From Duganella guangzhouensis (GTDB lineage: Bacteria; Pseudomonadota; Gammaproteobacteria; Burkholderiales; Burkholderiaceae_D), in NCBI RefSeq assembly GCF_009674535.1, contig NZ_WKJK01000001.1, positions 558,001-622,000 of the forward strand: a stretch of DNA of 64,000 bases. Reading direction: 5' to 3'. Under the pieces are notes generated by a model. That model was not told the origin of the DNA and did no database searches. It saw only the letters and a list, made by a program, of their open reading frames with translations. Of this stretch, positions 8,336 through 17,080 are shown piece by piece. Position 1 is the stretch's first letter. Every line of letters starts with the position of its first letter. Both the position numbers and the translations under genes were made by a program.

Positions 8336-10423
8336 ATGAGCTTTGAAGCCTACAAGGTCGCAGTAAAGCTGACTCTTGTCAACCACGTCAGCGCCGGGCT
8401 AGTCAGCATTGCGGGCCAACTCCACACTGTGCACGGCGCCGCCGGCGGCGCACAGAACGCCCTGTCGGGCGTCGAGCGCCAAATGCTGGCGATCAAGCGC
8501 GCCGGTATGATTGGCGGCGCGATGGCTGGCCTTGGTTTCGGCATGCTCGCCATGATGAAGGCGCCACTGGAAGAGGCGGCAAAGTTCGACCAAGCCGTGG
8601 GCAAATTCAAACTGTTTGGCATGAGTGAACAGGTGAACGCCGAGGCGGTCAAGTTCGCACGTGGTATGAATGTCATCGGCTCGAGCTACACCGAGAACAT
8701 GAAGCTGCTGACGGAGGCGCAAGGCGTATTCCGCGAGTCGGGCATTGCCGGACCGGCGGCGTTGGAGGGCTCCAAGCTCGCCGCGCCGATGTTGGCAAAA
8801 ATTAACTTCGCTACCGAGAGTCTGGACGAGGAATCGAAGGCGAAAATGCGCACGCAGAGCATGGCGATGCTGCGCTTCGTCGAGATGCGCGGCGGCCTAA
8901 AGGATGCGGACACGTTCAACCGCATCGCTGACTCGGGCTGGAAGGCCGTCCAGAGCTCTGGCGGCAACATCAACTGGGAGCAGATGCGTCAGTTCCTCGC
9001 GCGCGGCGGGGTAGCGGCGCAGGGGCTCACCGATACGGCACTGTTCGGCCACATGGAGCCGATTATCGGCGAGCTGAAAGGCAGCACGGCCGGCAATGCG
9101 TGGATGACGGCGTACAATCGCCTCGTCGGCGGTGTCAAAATCCCCAACCAGGTCGCCCACTTGCTGGCTGATAACGGGATCTGGGACGCAAAACGCATCG
9201 AATGGAACTCGCAGGGTGGCATCAAGCGGTTCAACGGCAACCCGTTGAAGGATATGGAGACGTTCAGCACCGATCCAACGGTGTTCTACGAGAAACAGAT
9301 CCTGCCGATGTACGCCAAGATGAACCATGGCGCCGGCCTGAATGCTGTTGAGCGTGCGCGAGAAAACACGCTGATCTTCGGCCGAACCGGCGGCATGATG
9401 TTCTCGCTGATTGATCGGCAAATGGAGACGCTGCGGCATTCGGCCGAGGCGCAAGCGAAAGCGCTGGGTGTCGACAAGTCCGTCGATGTCGCCAAGCAAA
9501 CTGTGGCCGGTAAAGAGTTGGACCTGCGTACCCGCTGGACGAATGCAAAGCAGGATTTCGGTGACGCGGTGCTGCCGCTAGCCATCCGCGTACTGGACGG
9601 GCTGACGGGAGCGCTGAAGCGATTCAGTGAGTTCGCAAAGGAGCACCCGGGTACCGTGCGTGCGCTGACTTATGCATTCGTAGGTTTGGCTGCCGCTCTG
9701 GCGTTTGGTGGTGTTGTCACGCTCGCCGCGACCGGCGTGCGTGGTCTCGGCTTGGCGTTGCGAGTACTTGGCGCAACCGATGGCGGCATGGCACTTGTTG
9801 CGCGCGGCGCGCGATATGCTGGTGTATTTTTGGGGCGCCTAGGCGCCATAGGTATGGCCTTCGGGGTCGGGTGGACGGTCGGGACACTGCTGTACGACGC
9901 CGCGATCAAAGGCACAAAGTTCAGCGATTGGCTCGGCGGCCTCATTGCCCGGGTACTCAGCTTCTTCGGAAACAAAGAAGCGAAAGAGGCCATCGAGGGC
10001 AACAAGTCGCCAGGGCAGCGCACTGCCGAGGCGTGGGCGAAACGCCAGCAGGACAGGGCTGATGCAGCCTACCAGGCTGGAATTCAGAAACCGATGCTCC
10101 AGTCGCTACGCGAAGCTGCAGGGCATCAGCCAAGCGCCGCGCTGGCCAATACTGCGCCGCGCTCCTATTCCCCTGTCTTGCCACCTGCCGCAAATGGTAC
10201 GTCGCTGGTGGAAAGCGCGGTCCAGTCTTCGACTAAGTCGATGGTGCCGCCACCTCAAGCGCTGAAGGTCCAGGTGATATCGAATACGCACCTGAATGGC
10301 CGCATCATCGCGCAAGAGGTGTCGGAACAGCAGGCGCGGACTTTTGCGCGTCCGCCGACCGGCCCATCGGGCGCCGATACTTCGATGGCGCTCGCGCCAG
10401 TTTCCTACGCAGGGACTTTCTGA
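8336..10423 (+). CDS. Phage tail tape measure protein
   Basis: This 695-residue protein is in the position of the tape measure, after the chaperones and before hub genes. It is helix-rich and starts with a region typical of tape measures (VNHVSAGLVSIAGQLHTVHGAAGG). It contains hydrophobic segments near residues 58-76 (GGAMAGLGFGMLAMM) and 440-520 (YAFVGLAAALAFGGVVTLAA and a second cluster). These are thought to help in membrane passage of DNA. The C-terminal quarter is Ala/Gln/Lys-rich. At 695 residues it predicts a fairly short tail. The stop overlaps the next ATG by one base. Confidence 0.8.
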   Translation: MSFEAYKVAVKLTLVNHVSAGLVSIAGQLHTVHGAAGGAQNALSGVERQMLAIKRAGMIGGAMAGLGFGMLAMMKAPLEEAAKFDQAVGKFKLFGMSEQVNAEAVKFARGMNVIGSSYTENMKLLTEAQGVFRESGIAGPAALEGSKLAAPMLAKINFATESLDEESKAKMRTQSMAMLRFVEMRGGLKDADTFNRIADSGWKAVQSSGGNINWEQMRQFLARGGVAAQGLTDTALFGHMEPIIGELKGSTAGNAWMTAYNRLVGGVKIPNQVAHLLADNGIWDAKRIEWNSQGGIKRFNGNPLKDMETFSTDPTVFYEKQILPMYAKMNHGAGLNAVERARENTLIFGRTGGMMFSLIDRQMETLRHSAEAQAKALGVDKSVDVAKQTVAGKELDLRTRWTNAKQDFGDAVLPLAIRVLDGLTGALKRFSEFAKEHPGTVRALTYAFVGLAAALAFGGVVTLAATGVRGLGLALRVLGATDGGMALVARGARYAGVFLGRLGAIGMAFGVGWTVGTLLYDAAIKGTKFSDWLGGLIARVLSFFGNKEAKEAIEGNKSPGQRTAEAWAKRQQDRADAAYQAGIQKPMLQSLREAAGHQPSAALANTAPRSYSPVLPPAANGTSLVESAVQSSTKSMVPPPQALKVQVISNTHLNGRIIAQEVSEQQARTFARPPTGPSGADTSMALAPVSYAGTF

Positions 10424-11385
10424 TGGCAGATACGACGCTGAAACTCGGGGATTTCACGTTCCAGAACTTCGAAATCCCCGCCAGTATCTCGCTCGGTGGC
10501 GAGCAGGTGCTGGTGATTCATCGGTTGCCGGGCGGCACCCGGGTCGTACAGTCGATGGGGCGCGACGATGCGCCGATAGGCTGGAGCGGTTCGATGTACA
10601 GCCAGGACGCCCTGGACCGCATGCGCCAGCTGGACCTGATGCGCACGAAGGGCGAGCCGTTGAACCTGACGTTCATGGGGCTGAGCTACCTGGTGGTGAT
10701 CAAGAGCTTCTTGCCGAGGGTCGAGCGGTCTTACCGGGTGCAGTACACCATCGAGGTCGTGGTGGTGGTCGATAAGACTCAGGCCCAGCAGCAGGCCGGC
10801 ACCACCAGCATCGACAGCGCGATCCGGAGCGACACCTCGGCGGCGTCGACGCTGGGTGGGCTGATCGGTGATTCGTCACTGACCAGCTCGCTGGCGAGCC
10901 TGACCACGGCCGTCGCCGGTGTGAACAATTTCAAGGCAGCGACAGCGTCAATGCTCAACGTGGTGCGCAACCCAGCGACCAGCGCGGCAACGCGCGTGGC
11001 GCAGCTGCTGAACAGCGCAAACACGGTGGTCGACTCTGTCGCGGTGCTGGGCGGCGTGAGCGCTGGCGCCTCTGCTTCGGCGTCAGCTGCGGCGTTCAAG
11101 GCGCAGGCCGACGCCACCGGGCAGATGGCCAATCTGTACAGCGCGCAAGCGGCGCTCGGGCGGCTGACTGCGAATCTGAACCAGCTCAGCCCGTCGGGCA
11201 GTGGCCAGACAGTCACGACGGCCGGCGGCAATTTGTTCTCGCTCGCGCAGAAGGCATACGGCGACGCAACGAAGTGGATCAGCATCTCCCAGGCCAACAA
11301 GATCAGCGACCCGGTGCTGACCGGACTCACCACGGTCAGCATCCCATCGAACCCTCCGGACAACGGCGGGCTGCCAAACACGTAG
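10423..11385 (+). CDS. Tail/baseplate protein with C-terminal LysM-like domain
   Basis: This 320-residue protein has three parts. Residues 1-130 are a beta-rich N-terminal domain with the pattern FTFQNFEIPASISLGGEQVL ... RDDAPIGWSGSM, seen in tail proteins encoded after tape measures. Residues 130-260 are Ala/Ser-rich and helical. Residues about 265-305 (AGGNLFSLAQKAYGDATKW ... NKISDP) match a LysM-like fold. In contractile tails LysM-bearing proteins (T4 gp53, P2 gpX relatives) join hub and tube or wedge. Start overlaps the tape measure stop. Confidence 0.75.
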   Translation: MADTTLKLGDFTFQNFEIPASISLGGEQVLVIHRLPGGTRVVQSMGRDDAPIGWSGSMYSQDALDRMRQLDLMRTKGEPLNLTFMGLSYLVVIKSFLPRVERSYRVQYTIEVVVVVDKTQAQQQAGTTSIDSAIRSDTSAASTLGGLIGDSSLTSSLASLTTAVAGVNNFKAATASMLNVVRNPATSAATRVAQLLNSANTVVDSVAVLGGVSAGASASASAAAFKAQADATGQMANLYSAQAALGRLTANLNQLSPSGSGQTVTTAGGNLFSLAQKAYGDATKWISISQANKISDPVLTGLTTVSIPSNPPDNGGLPNT

Positions 11386-11391
11386 GTCCGC

Positions 11392-12513
11392 ATGATAAAC
11401 AATCCGAATCGCGGCAGCGTGCCGCAGAGCCCGCGCGGGATGGTGCTGGCGAACGGCGTGCGCCTGTCCGGGCTGTTGTCGTTCAGCGTGACGAATAATA
11501 ATTTCTTCCATGCGGACAGCTTCAGCTTCACTTTGTCGATGTCGGCTCAATCGGCGGCCACCAACTTCGACTGGTGGTCGCGGCAAGAGATGCTGGAGAT
11601 CGAGCTGCTGGGCGGCTTCCCGCCGGACCCGGGTAATTTCGAGAAGGCGGACTTGACCAGCTTCCTCGTCGGCTACGTGGATGACCTGCAGTTCGATCCA
11701 GTTGCGGACCAGATGACCTTCACCGGCCGCGACTTGACGTCGAAACTGATCGACACGAAGAACACGCTGTTCCAGAAGGCGATGCACCCGATGACGTCAT
11801 CGACCATCGTTACGGCGATCGCGAAACAGGCCGGGTTGACACCCGTAGTTACAGCCACTTCAGGATCCTCCCCGGGCAGCACGTACTACCAGATCATCGA
11901 TTCCCTTCTGAAGGCGCATTGCTCGTACTGGGACATCGTGACCAAGTTGGCGCAGGTGGAGGGCTATCAAGCGTACGTGTTGGGCCACGAGCTCCACTTC
12001 GAGCCACGAACTGCGGCAGATTCGGACCCTTATGTGATCCAGTGGACGGCGCCAAGCTCCGGCGGCGCGCCATCGCTGAATGTGATCGACCTGACTTTCC
12101 AGCGTAACCTGTCGGTGGCGAAGGACTTGAAGGTCGTGGTGATGTCCTACAACCCGAAGAAGAATAAGACCTTCACCGCCACCGCAACGCGCGCGCGCGC
12201 CGGCAGCGGCAAGGCGACGCCGTTTGGTGAGGAGCAGGTCTACACCTTCGCCGTCGCCAACAAGACGCAGGCGCAGGTGCAGGAAATCGCGAACGCCAAG
12301 CTGCTCGAACTGAGCCGGCACGAGATGAACATGAGCGCCAGGATGCCGGCCGACGTGGTGCTGACGCCGCGCCACCTGATTCAGGTTACCGGTACCGGCA
12401 GTGCCTTCGATCAAAACTATTTCGCCTCCACGGTCACCCGGAACTATTCGCTGGCCGAGGGCTTCACGATGACCGTGCAGGGCAAAAACCAGACGCCAAA
12501 CAATCCGACATGA
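11392..12513 (+). CDS. Baseplate hub protein (Mu gp44 / P2 gpD-like)
   Basis: This 373-residue protein lies directly after the LysM-tailed protein and before the gpV-like spike gene, the usual hub position. It has the hub pattern: an early FSVTNNNFFHADSFSFTLSM strand region, FTGRDLTSKLIDTK, a small helical domain with YWDIVTKLAQVEGY, and a C-terminal strand region ending in TVQGKNQTPN. Hub trimers hold the central spike and link to the tube. Start ATG 11392 is 6 bp after the previous stop. Confidence 0.8.
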   Translation: MINNPNRGSVPQSPRGMVLANGVRLSGLLSFSVTNNNFFHADSFSFTLSMSAQSAATNFDWWSRQEMLEIELLGGFPPDPGNFEKADLTSFLVGYVDDLQFDPVADQMTFTGRDLTSKLIDTKNTLFQKAMHPMTSSTIVTAIAKQAGLTPVVTATSGSSPGSTYYQIIDSLLKAHCSYWDIVTKLAQVEGYQAYVLGHELHFEPRTAADSDPYVIQWTAPSSGGAPSLNVIDLTFQRNLSVAKDLKVVVMSYNPKKNKTFTATATRARAGSGKATPFGEEQVYTFAVANKTQAQVQEIANAKLLELSRHEMNMSARMPADVVLTPRHLIQVTGTGSAFDQNYFASTVTRNYSLAEGFTMTVQGKNQTPNNPT

Positions 12514-13052
12514 TGCATCTGCAGAATCAATTCCGGATGGCAGCCGAACTGGCGGGCCAGGGCGGCGCTCGGCCGCGCTTCGGTACCGTAACCGGCTACG
12601 ACGGCTTTAGCTGCGCCACCGTGCGACTGGAGCCGGAGGGCGTCGACACCGGCTGGCTGCCGATCCAGGCGCTGCAGGTAGGCGCCGGCTGGGGCATCGT
12701 GGCTGCCCCCAGCATCGGGGACGTGGCCAAGATCGAGTTTCAAGAGGGTGACAGCAGCGCCGGCATGATCACCGGCTTCTTCAACCACGACGGCGCCAGG
12801 TCGCCAGAGGTGCCGGCCGGTGAGTTCTGGATCGTGCGCAAGGACGGTGGCTTCTTCAAGTTCCTCAACAACGGCAATGTCGTCATCAAGGCGGCGAACG
12901 TGCAGATCACCGTAGATGGACAAGTCGGCATCGATGGCAATGCGTCTGTCAGCGGGAACATGTCGGTCGGTAGCGGCGCAACCGGCTCTTTTACCACGCC
13001 AATGGGCGATACGGTGACCGTTCAGGACGGCATTGTCACCAACATTTTCTAG
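12510..13052 (+). CDS. Baseplate spike protein (Mu gp45 / P2 gpV-like)
   Basis: This 180-residue protein has an N-terminal OB-fold-like part (RFGTVTGYDGFSCATVRLEP ... GWGIVAAPSIGDVAKIEFQEG) and a C-terminal beta-repeat stretch (NGNVVIKAANVQITVDG, then VGIDGNASVSGN). This matches gpV/gp45 membrane-piercing spikes. Its start overlaps the hub stop by 4 bases, which suggests coupled expression of hub and spike. No lysozyme domain is present, unlike T4 gp5. Confidence 0.85.
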   Translation: MMHLQNQFRMAAELAGQGGARPRFGTVTGYDGFSCATVRLEPEGVDTGWLPIQALQVGAGWGIVAAPSIGDVAKIEFQEGDSSAGMITGFFNHDGARSPEVPAGEFWIVRKDGGFFKFLNNGNVVIKAANVQITVDGQVGIDGNASVSGNMSVGSGATGSFTTPMGDTVTVQDGIVTNIF

Positions 13053-13060
13053 GAGTAGTC

Positions 13061-13435
13061 ATGGTCCCACAAGGCTCCGCATTACTGAATCTCGACCACT
13101 TCACCAACCTGACCAAATCGATCAATGCCGTGGCAAGTTGCGATGAGCTCCGCGTGCTGGCTGCTGATGCGTTGGCATCTATTGCAGCGGTCGAGGCCGG
13201 CATCCAGGCTGAGCTCGCGGCTATCGCTCCGATCCTGGCGCTGCTCCAGCCACCCGGGGCCAATCTCGGTGCCATCGTCACCTGGCTGACGAACTACATT
13301 TCGCACGTGCTGACTCCGCTGGTGAAGCCGAACATCACCTTTGCGGCGCAACTGACACAAATCGCGGCGCAAATCGCGGAGTTGACGGCGGCTATCCAGT
13401 CCGCCTCTGTGCGTTTCCCGAACTGCTCGATTTAA
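13061..13435 (+). CDS. Phage baseplate-region protein of unknown function
   Basis: This 124-residue protein lies between the spike and gp46/gpW-like genes. AGGAG at 13051-13055 is its ribosome site. It is mainly helical (IAAVEAGIQAELAAIAPILA, AAQLTQIAAQIAELTAAI), with heptad-like hydrophobic spacing, so it may form coiled-coil oligomers. I do not recognise a family. It may be a baseplate chaperone or a small structural subunit. Confidence 0.7.
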   Translation: MVPQGSALLNLDHFTNLTKSINAVASCDELRVLAADALASIAAVEAGIQAELAAIAPILALLQPPGANLGAIVTWLTNYISHVLTPLVKPNITFAAQLTQIAAQIAELTAAIQSASVRFPNCSI

Positions 13436-13438
13436 GCC

Positions 13439-13804
13439 ATGTCAGATCTGAATCACTACATAGGCAACGACCTGACCGTATCGAACACCGGCGACCTGGA
13501 CTTCGCGTCGGGCACGCTGGAGGGGCAGCAGCGGGTGCTGCGCCGGCTGCTGACCAACCCGACCGACTACATCTGGCATCCGGAGTACGGCGCGGCGGTG
13601 CCGGCCGAGGTTGGCGCCGATGGCGACCAGCTGCGCATTCAGGGCGTCATCCGGGCGCAAATCTTCAATGAGGCGGCAGTCTCCCAGACGCCGGACCCAG
13701 TGATCGCCGTTGCCGCGGTAAAGACCGGCGTGAGCGCGCAGATTCAATATACGGACTCGACGACCGGCGAGCCGGCTTCAATCGCTTTCGACATCGACAG
13801 GTAG
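13439..13804 (+). CDS. Baseplate wedge protein (Mu gp46 / gpW / gp25-like)
   Basis: This 121-residue protein shows the gp25/gpW pattern: an early strand with GDLDFASGTLEGQQRVLRRL, followed by the wedge signature NPTDYIWHPEYGAAVP and an R...I..QIFNE helix. These proteins nucleate sheath assembly at the baseplate. The next gene encodes the gp47/gpJ-like partner, the usual pairing. Confidence 0.85.
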   Translation: MSDLNHYIGNDLTVSNTGDLDFASGTLEGQQRVLRRLLTNPTDYIWHPEYGAAVPAEVGADGDQLRIQGVIRAQIFNEAAVSQTPDPVIAVAAVKTGVSAQIQYTDSTTGEPASIAFDIDR

Positions 13805-13807
13805 TCC

Positions 13808-14929
13808 ATGACAGCACTGAATACAAAAACGTTCGCCACCATGGTGAGCGACCAAGTCACGTCCATACAGTCCAAAGCGTCGCAGCTGATCAACTTCACG
13901 ATCGGCTCGGTGCTGCGCGCGCTAGTGGAGACGAACGCGGCGCTGGGCCTGTGGTTGCAGAGCATGATCATCCAGGTGCTTGGCGTCACGCGCGCTTCGA
14001 CGTCCAGCGATTCCGACCTCGACTCGTGGATGGCGGACTACGGCGTGACTCGCATCGCGGCCACGGCTGCCGTGGGTCAGGTGACATTCTCCCGGTTCAC
14101 CCCGACGACGCAGGCGATTGTGCCGATTGGCTCCATCGTGCAGACGGCGGACGGCTCGCTGCAGTACGCCGTCACGGTCGACCTGTCGAATCCGTCCTAT
14201 ACGACCGCTGGCTATGTGATCGCGGCCGGTACCGCTAGCGTGACCGTCCCAGTTCAAGCGCTCGTCGCCGGCGCATCGGGGAACGCCGCCGCCAACCTGG
14301 TGACGGCGCTGGCGCAGACGATCCTGTACGTCGATACGGTCACCAACGCGGCCGCGTTTTCCGGTGGCGCCGACGCCGAAAGCGACACGGCACTGCGGGC
14401 GCGCTTCGTCGCATACATCGCGTCCCTGTCCAAAGCGACCGTGACCGCCATCGGATATGCAATCGCGGCGGCCGAGCTGGGTGCCTACTACTCGATCGTG
14501 GAAAACAAGAAGTACGACGGCTCGGCTGATCTGGGCTACTTCTATATCGTTGTGGATGACGGCTCCGGTTCGCCGCCGGCCGCGTTCATCACCACGGTAA
14601 CGAATGCGGTCGACGCTGTCCGCCCCATCACCACGCGCTTCGGGATCTACACGCCCAACGTGATCACCGCCGCAGTGGCGATGACCGTGACGGTGGCCAG
14701 CGGCTACGATGCGGCGGCGACCCGGGCGCTGGTGGTAACAGCGCTGCAAACCTACATCAACTCGCTGGCGCTGGGGCAGACGCTCCAATACACGCGCTTG
14801 GCGGCGATCGCCTACGGTGCGTCGGCCGGCGTGGCCAATGTCAGCGGCGTCACGCTGAATGCCGGCACCGCCGACCTGACCGCCACTGCGCAGCAGGTGA
14901 TCAAGCATTCGACCGTGGTGGTGTCCTGA
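13808..14929 (+). CDS. Baseplate protein J / Mu gp47-like
   Basis: This 373-residue protein carries the gpJ/gp47 pattern: an N-terminal helix (FTIGSVLRALVETNAALGLW), a middle beta domain with PIGSIVQTADG...Y.V, the conserved block GGADAESDTALRARFVAYI, and a C-terminal domain. With gp46- and gp48-like proteins it forms the wedge. The last base of its stop overlaps the next ATG. Confidence 0.87.
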   Translation: MTALNTKTFATMVSDQVTSIQSKASQLINFTIGSVLRALVETNAALGLWLQSMIIQVLGVTRASTSSDSDLDSWMADYGVTRIAATAAVGQVTFSRFTPTTQAIVPIGSIVQTADGSLQYAVTVDLSNPSYTTAGYVIAAGTASVTVPVQALVAGASGNAAANLVTALAQTILYVDTVTNAAAFSGGADAESDTALRARFVAYIASLSKATVTAIGYAIAAAELGAYYSIVENKKYDGSADLGYFYIVVDDGSGSPPAAFITTVTNAVDAVRPITTRFGIYTPNVITAAVAMTVTVASGYDAAATRALVVTALQTYINSLALGQTLQYTRLAAIAYGASAGVANVSGVTLNAGTADLTATAQQVIKHSTVVVS

Positions 14930-15516
14930 TGGCGACCGGCGACCAAAACGACATGCTGGAGCGGCTGAAGTTCACACTCCCGCCCTGGTTCCCTGATGAT
15001 TCGCCGGTGCTCGACGCAGTGCTGTACGGCTGGGCCGCTGTGTGGGCCTACATCTACCAGCTGCTGGCCTATGTGAAGCTGCAGACGCGTATCTTGACGG
15101 CGACCGACGGCTGGCTCGACCTGATCGCCGGCGACTTCTTCGGTGCCGGCCTTCCGCGCAAGACTGGGCAGAGCGATACCAGCTACCGCATCGCGATTAT
15201 CAGCAATATCTTCCGCGAGCGCGCCACGCGCAACGCGATCACGCGCATCTGCGAAGACATCACCGGCCGCACGCCGATCGTAATCGAGCAGTCGCGCATT
15301 CTGGACTTCGGCATTTACAGCGGGCCGACGTCGTTCTACGGCGCCACGGCGCGCTACGGCAGTCAACTGCTGACCACGAAATATCAGTGCTTCGTGAAGG
15401 TGTATCGGCCGCTACCCGGGTCGCAGTGGGACGGAATTTCAGACGCGGATATCTACGCCGCGCTCGATTCAGTTCGCCCGATCGACGTGACGATCTGGGC
15501 GCAACTGCTCAATTAG
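14929..15516 (+). CDS. Baseplate/tail protein (Mu gp48 / P2 gpI-like)
   Basis: This 195-residue protein directly follows the gpJ-like gene. The sequence (LPPWFPDDSPVLDAVLYGW ... AYVKLQTRILTATDGWLDLI) is typical of the gp48/gpI-like family that joins baseplate wedges to tail fibres. The middle has the helical block FRERATRNAITRICEDITG. The tail fibre gene follows 7 bp later. Confidence 0.8.
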   Translation: MATGDQNDMLERLKFTLPPWFPDDSPVLDAVLYGWAAVWAYIYQLLAYVKLQTRILTATDGWLDLIAGDFFGAGLPRKTGQSDTSYRIAIISNIFRERATRNAITRICEDITGRTPIVIEQSRILDFGIYSGPTSFYGATARYGSQLLTTKYQCFVKVYRPLPGSQWDGISDADIYAALDSVRPIDVTIWAQLLN

Positions 15517-15523
15517 GAGAAAT

Positions 15524-17080
15524 ATGGACCGCACAATTGTCTACCCACTGGAGGAGACGACCGAAACCGATCTGCTGAACACCAACAAGTTCGCGATGAT
15601 CGCCCTGGCCAAGCTCGCAGTGGCTATTTTGGGTACCGGCCCGCACCTGCACGGCCTGGCCTGCACGCCAGGCGCTGGGCTGACGGTTTCCGTTGCCGCT
15701 GGCCAGATCCTCAAGACGGGCGCGATCGACGCCACTGCGTATTCGTCGCTGGGCGCCGACTCGCACACGATCCTGAAGCAAGGGCTGGTGCTGGACGCGA
15801 CGGCGCTGAGCTGTCCGGCGCCGACCACGGCCGGGAAGTCGATCAACTACCTGGTGCAGATCGGGTACGCCGACACCGACACCGGCGGCACGGTGCTGCC
15901 GTTTTATAACGCCAGTAACCCGGCGATTCCATTCACCGGCCCGGGCGGCAGCGGCGCGGCCGTCTCGACCGTTCGCGCGGCGCAGTGCCTCGTGCAGGTA
16001 AAGGCCGGCGCCGCCGCCAACACCGGCTCCCAGACGACGCCGGCGGCGGACAGCGGCTTCGTCGCGGCCTACGTGGTGCAGGTGGATTACGGCATGGCCG
16101 CCATCCCGCAGGCCAACATCACCGTGGCATCTGGTGCGCCATTCCTCGCGGGCCTGCTGAACTCGCACCACGGTGGTGGCGCTGGCCAGGCGCCAAAGGT
16201 CGACCTCGCGACCGAAACAACTGGCACGCTGCCCCTGTCGAACTTGCCGACTGGGCTGACGATCTGGTGCGGCACCTCGACCGGCGCCGCGAATGCGCAA
16301 GTGGTTGCGGTGCCAACCGGGATGACTACGTTCCCGACCGGCACCGGCATCGCATGGAAGGTAGGCGCCGGCCTCACCAACACCAGCGCGTTGACGGTCA
16401 CCGTTGGCGGCTTCGGCACCTGCAGTGTCCTCAAGGACGGCCCGACTGGCCCTATCCCGCTCACCGGCGGCGAGCTGGTCGCCGGACAGGTAGCGAACGC
16501 GCGCTTTGACGGCACAATCCTGCAGTTGTCCAGCACCGAGCTGGGTACCGCCGCGCTGGCGAATGCATCGTCGAACACTGGCGTCGTCGCAGCAGTCAAC
16601 GGCGTGGCCACAGTTGGGCAAGTCCCGACGTTTACCGACACGGCCGGCACGGTGGGCGCCGGCCGCGCGGTGACCGCCAACACCGGCAAGCTGGCGGCCG
16701 TGCAAGGGAGCCCAACTATTGGCCACATGGCCGTGTTCGACGCGAACGGGTCGCTTCAGGACGGCGGTATTGCTGGCGTGGCCGCCGCGCCGACCTATCT
16801 GAATTACGCCAACGCGAATAACACGGTGCTGGGCCCGGGCGCATACAACGCCGACACGCTACCAGCAAATGGCGGCGCCTTCACCGTGCTGCTTCCGGCG
16901 GCGCCAGCGATCGGCGCTGCGCTGGATTTCACCGACGTGTCCGGATCTTGGAACACGAACTATTTCACCCTCGGCCGCAATGGCAACACGATCGAAGGCC
17001 TATCTGAAGACTTTGTCTTCAACGTGGCCGGACTGGTGTTTCGCATTGAATGGAACGGTACGACCTGGAGGCTCATCTAA
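15524..17080 (+). CDS. Phage tail fibre protein
   Basis: This 518-residue protein starts at ATG 15524 after AGGAGAAAT. The N-terminus (residues 1-60) probably attaches to the baseplate. The long middle is Ala/Thr/Gly/Val-rich with repeated strand-turn units, for example NTGSQTTPAADSGFVAAYVV. The C-terminal 100 residues form a small beta domain ending in FRIEWNGTTWRLI, a common fibre tail-end motif. The stop overlaps the start of the glycine-rich protein (TAATG at 17078-17082). Role: probable receptor binding or carriage of the downstream tip protein. Confidence 0.75.
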   Translation: MDRTIVYPLEETTETDLLNTNKFAMIALAKLAVAILGTGPHLHGLACTPGAGLTVSVAAGQILKTGAIDATAYSSLGADSHTILKQGLVLDATALSCPAPTTAGKSINYLVQIGYADTDTGGTVLPFYNASNPAIPFTGPGGSGAAVSTVRAAQCLVQVKAGAAANTGSQTTPAADSGFVAAYVVQVDYGMAAIPQANITVASGAPFLAGLLNSHHGGGAGQAPKVDLATETTGTLPLSNLPTGLTIWCGTSTGAANAQVVAVPTGMTTFPTGTGIAWKVGAGLTNTSALTVTVGGFGTCSVLKDGPTGPIPLTGGELVAGQVANARFDGTILQLSSTELGTAALANASSNTGVVAAVNGVATVGQVPTFTDTAGTVGAGRAVTANTGKLAAVQGSPTIGHMAVFDANGSLQDGGIAGVAAAPTYLNYANANNTVLGPGAYNADTLPANGGAFTVLLPAAPAIGAALDFTDVSGSWNTNYFTLGRNGNTIEGLSEDFVFNVAGLVFRIEWNGTTWRLI

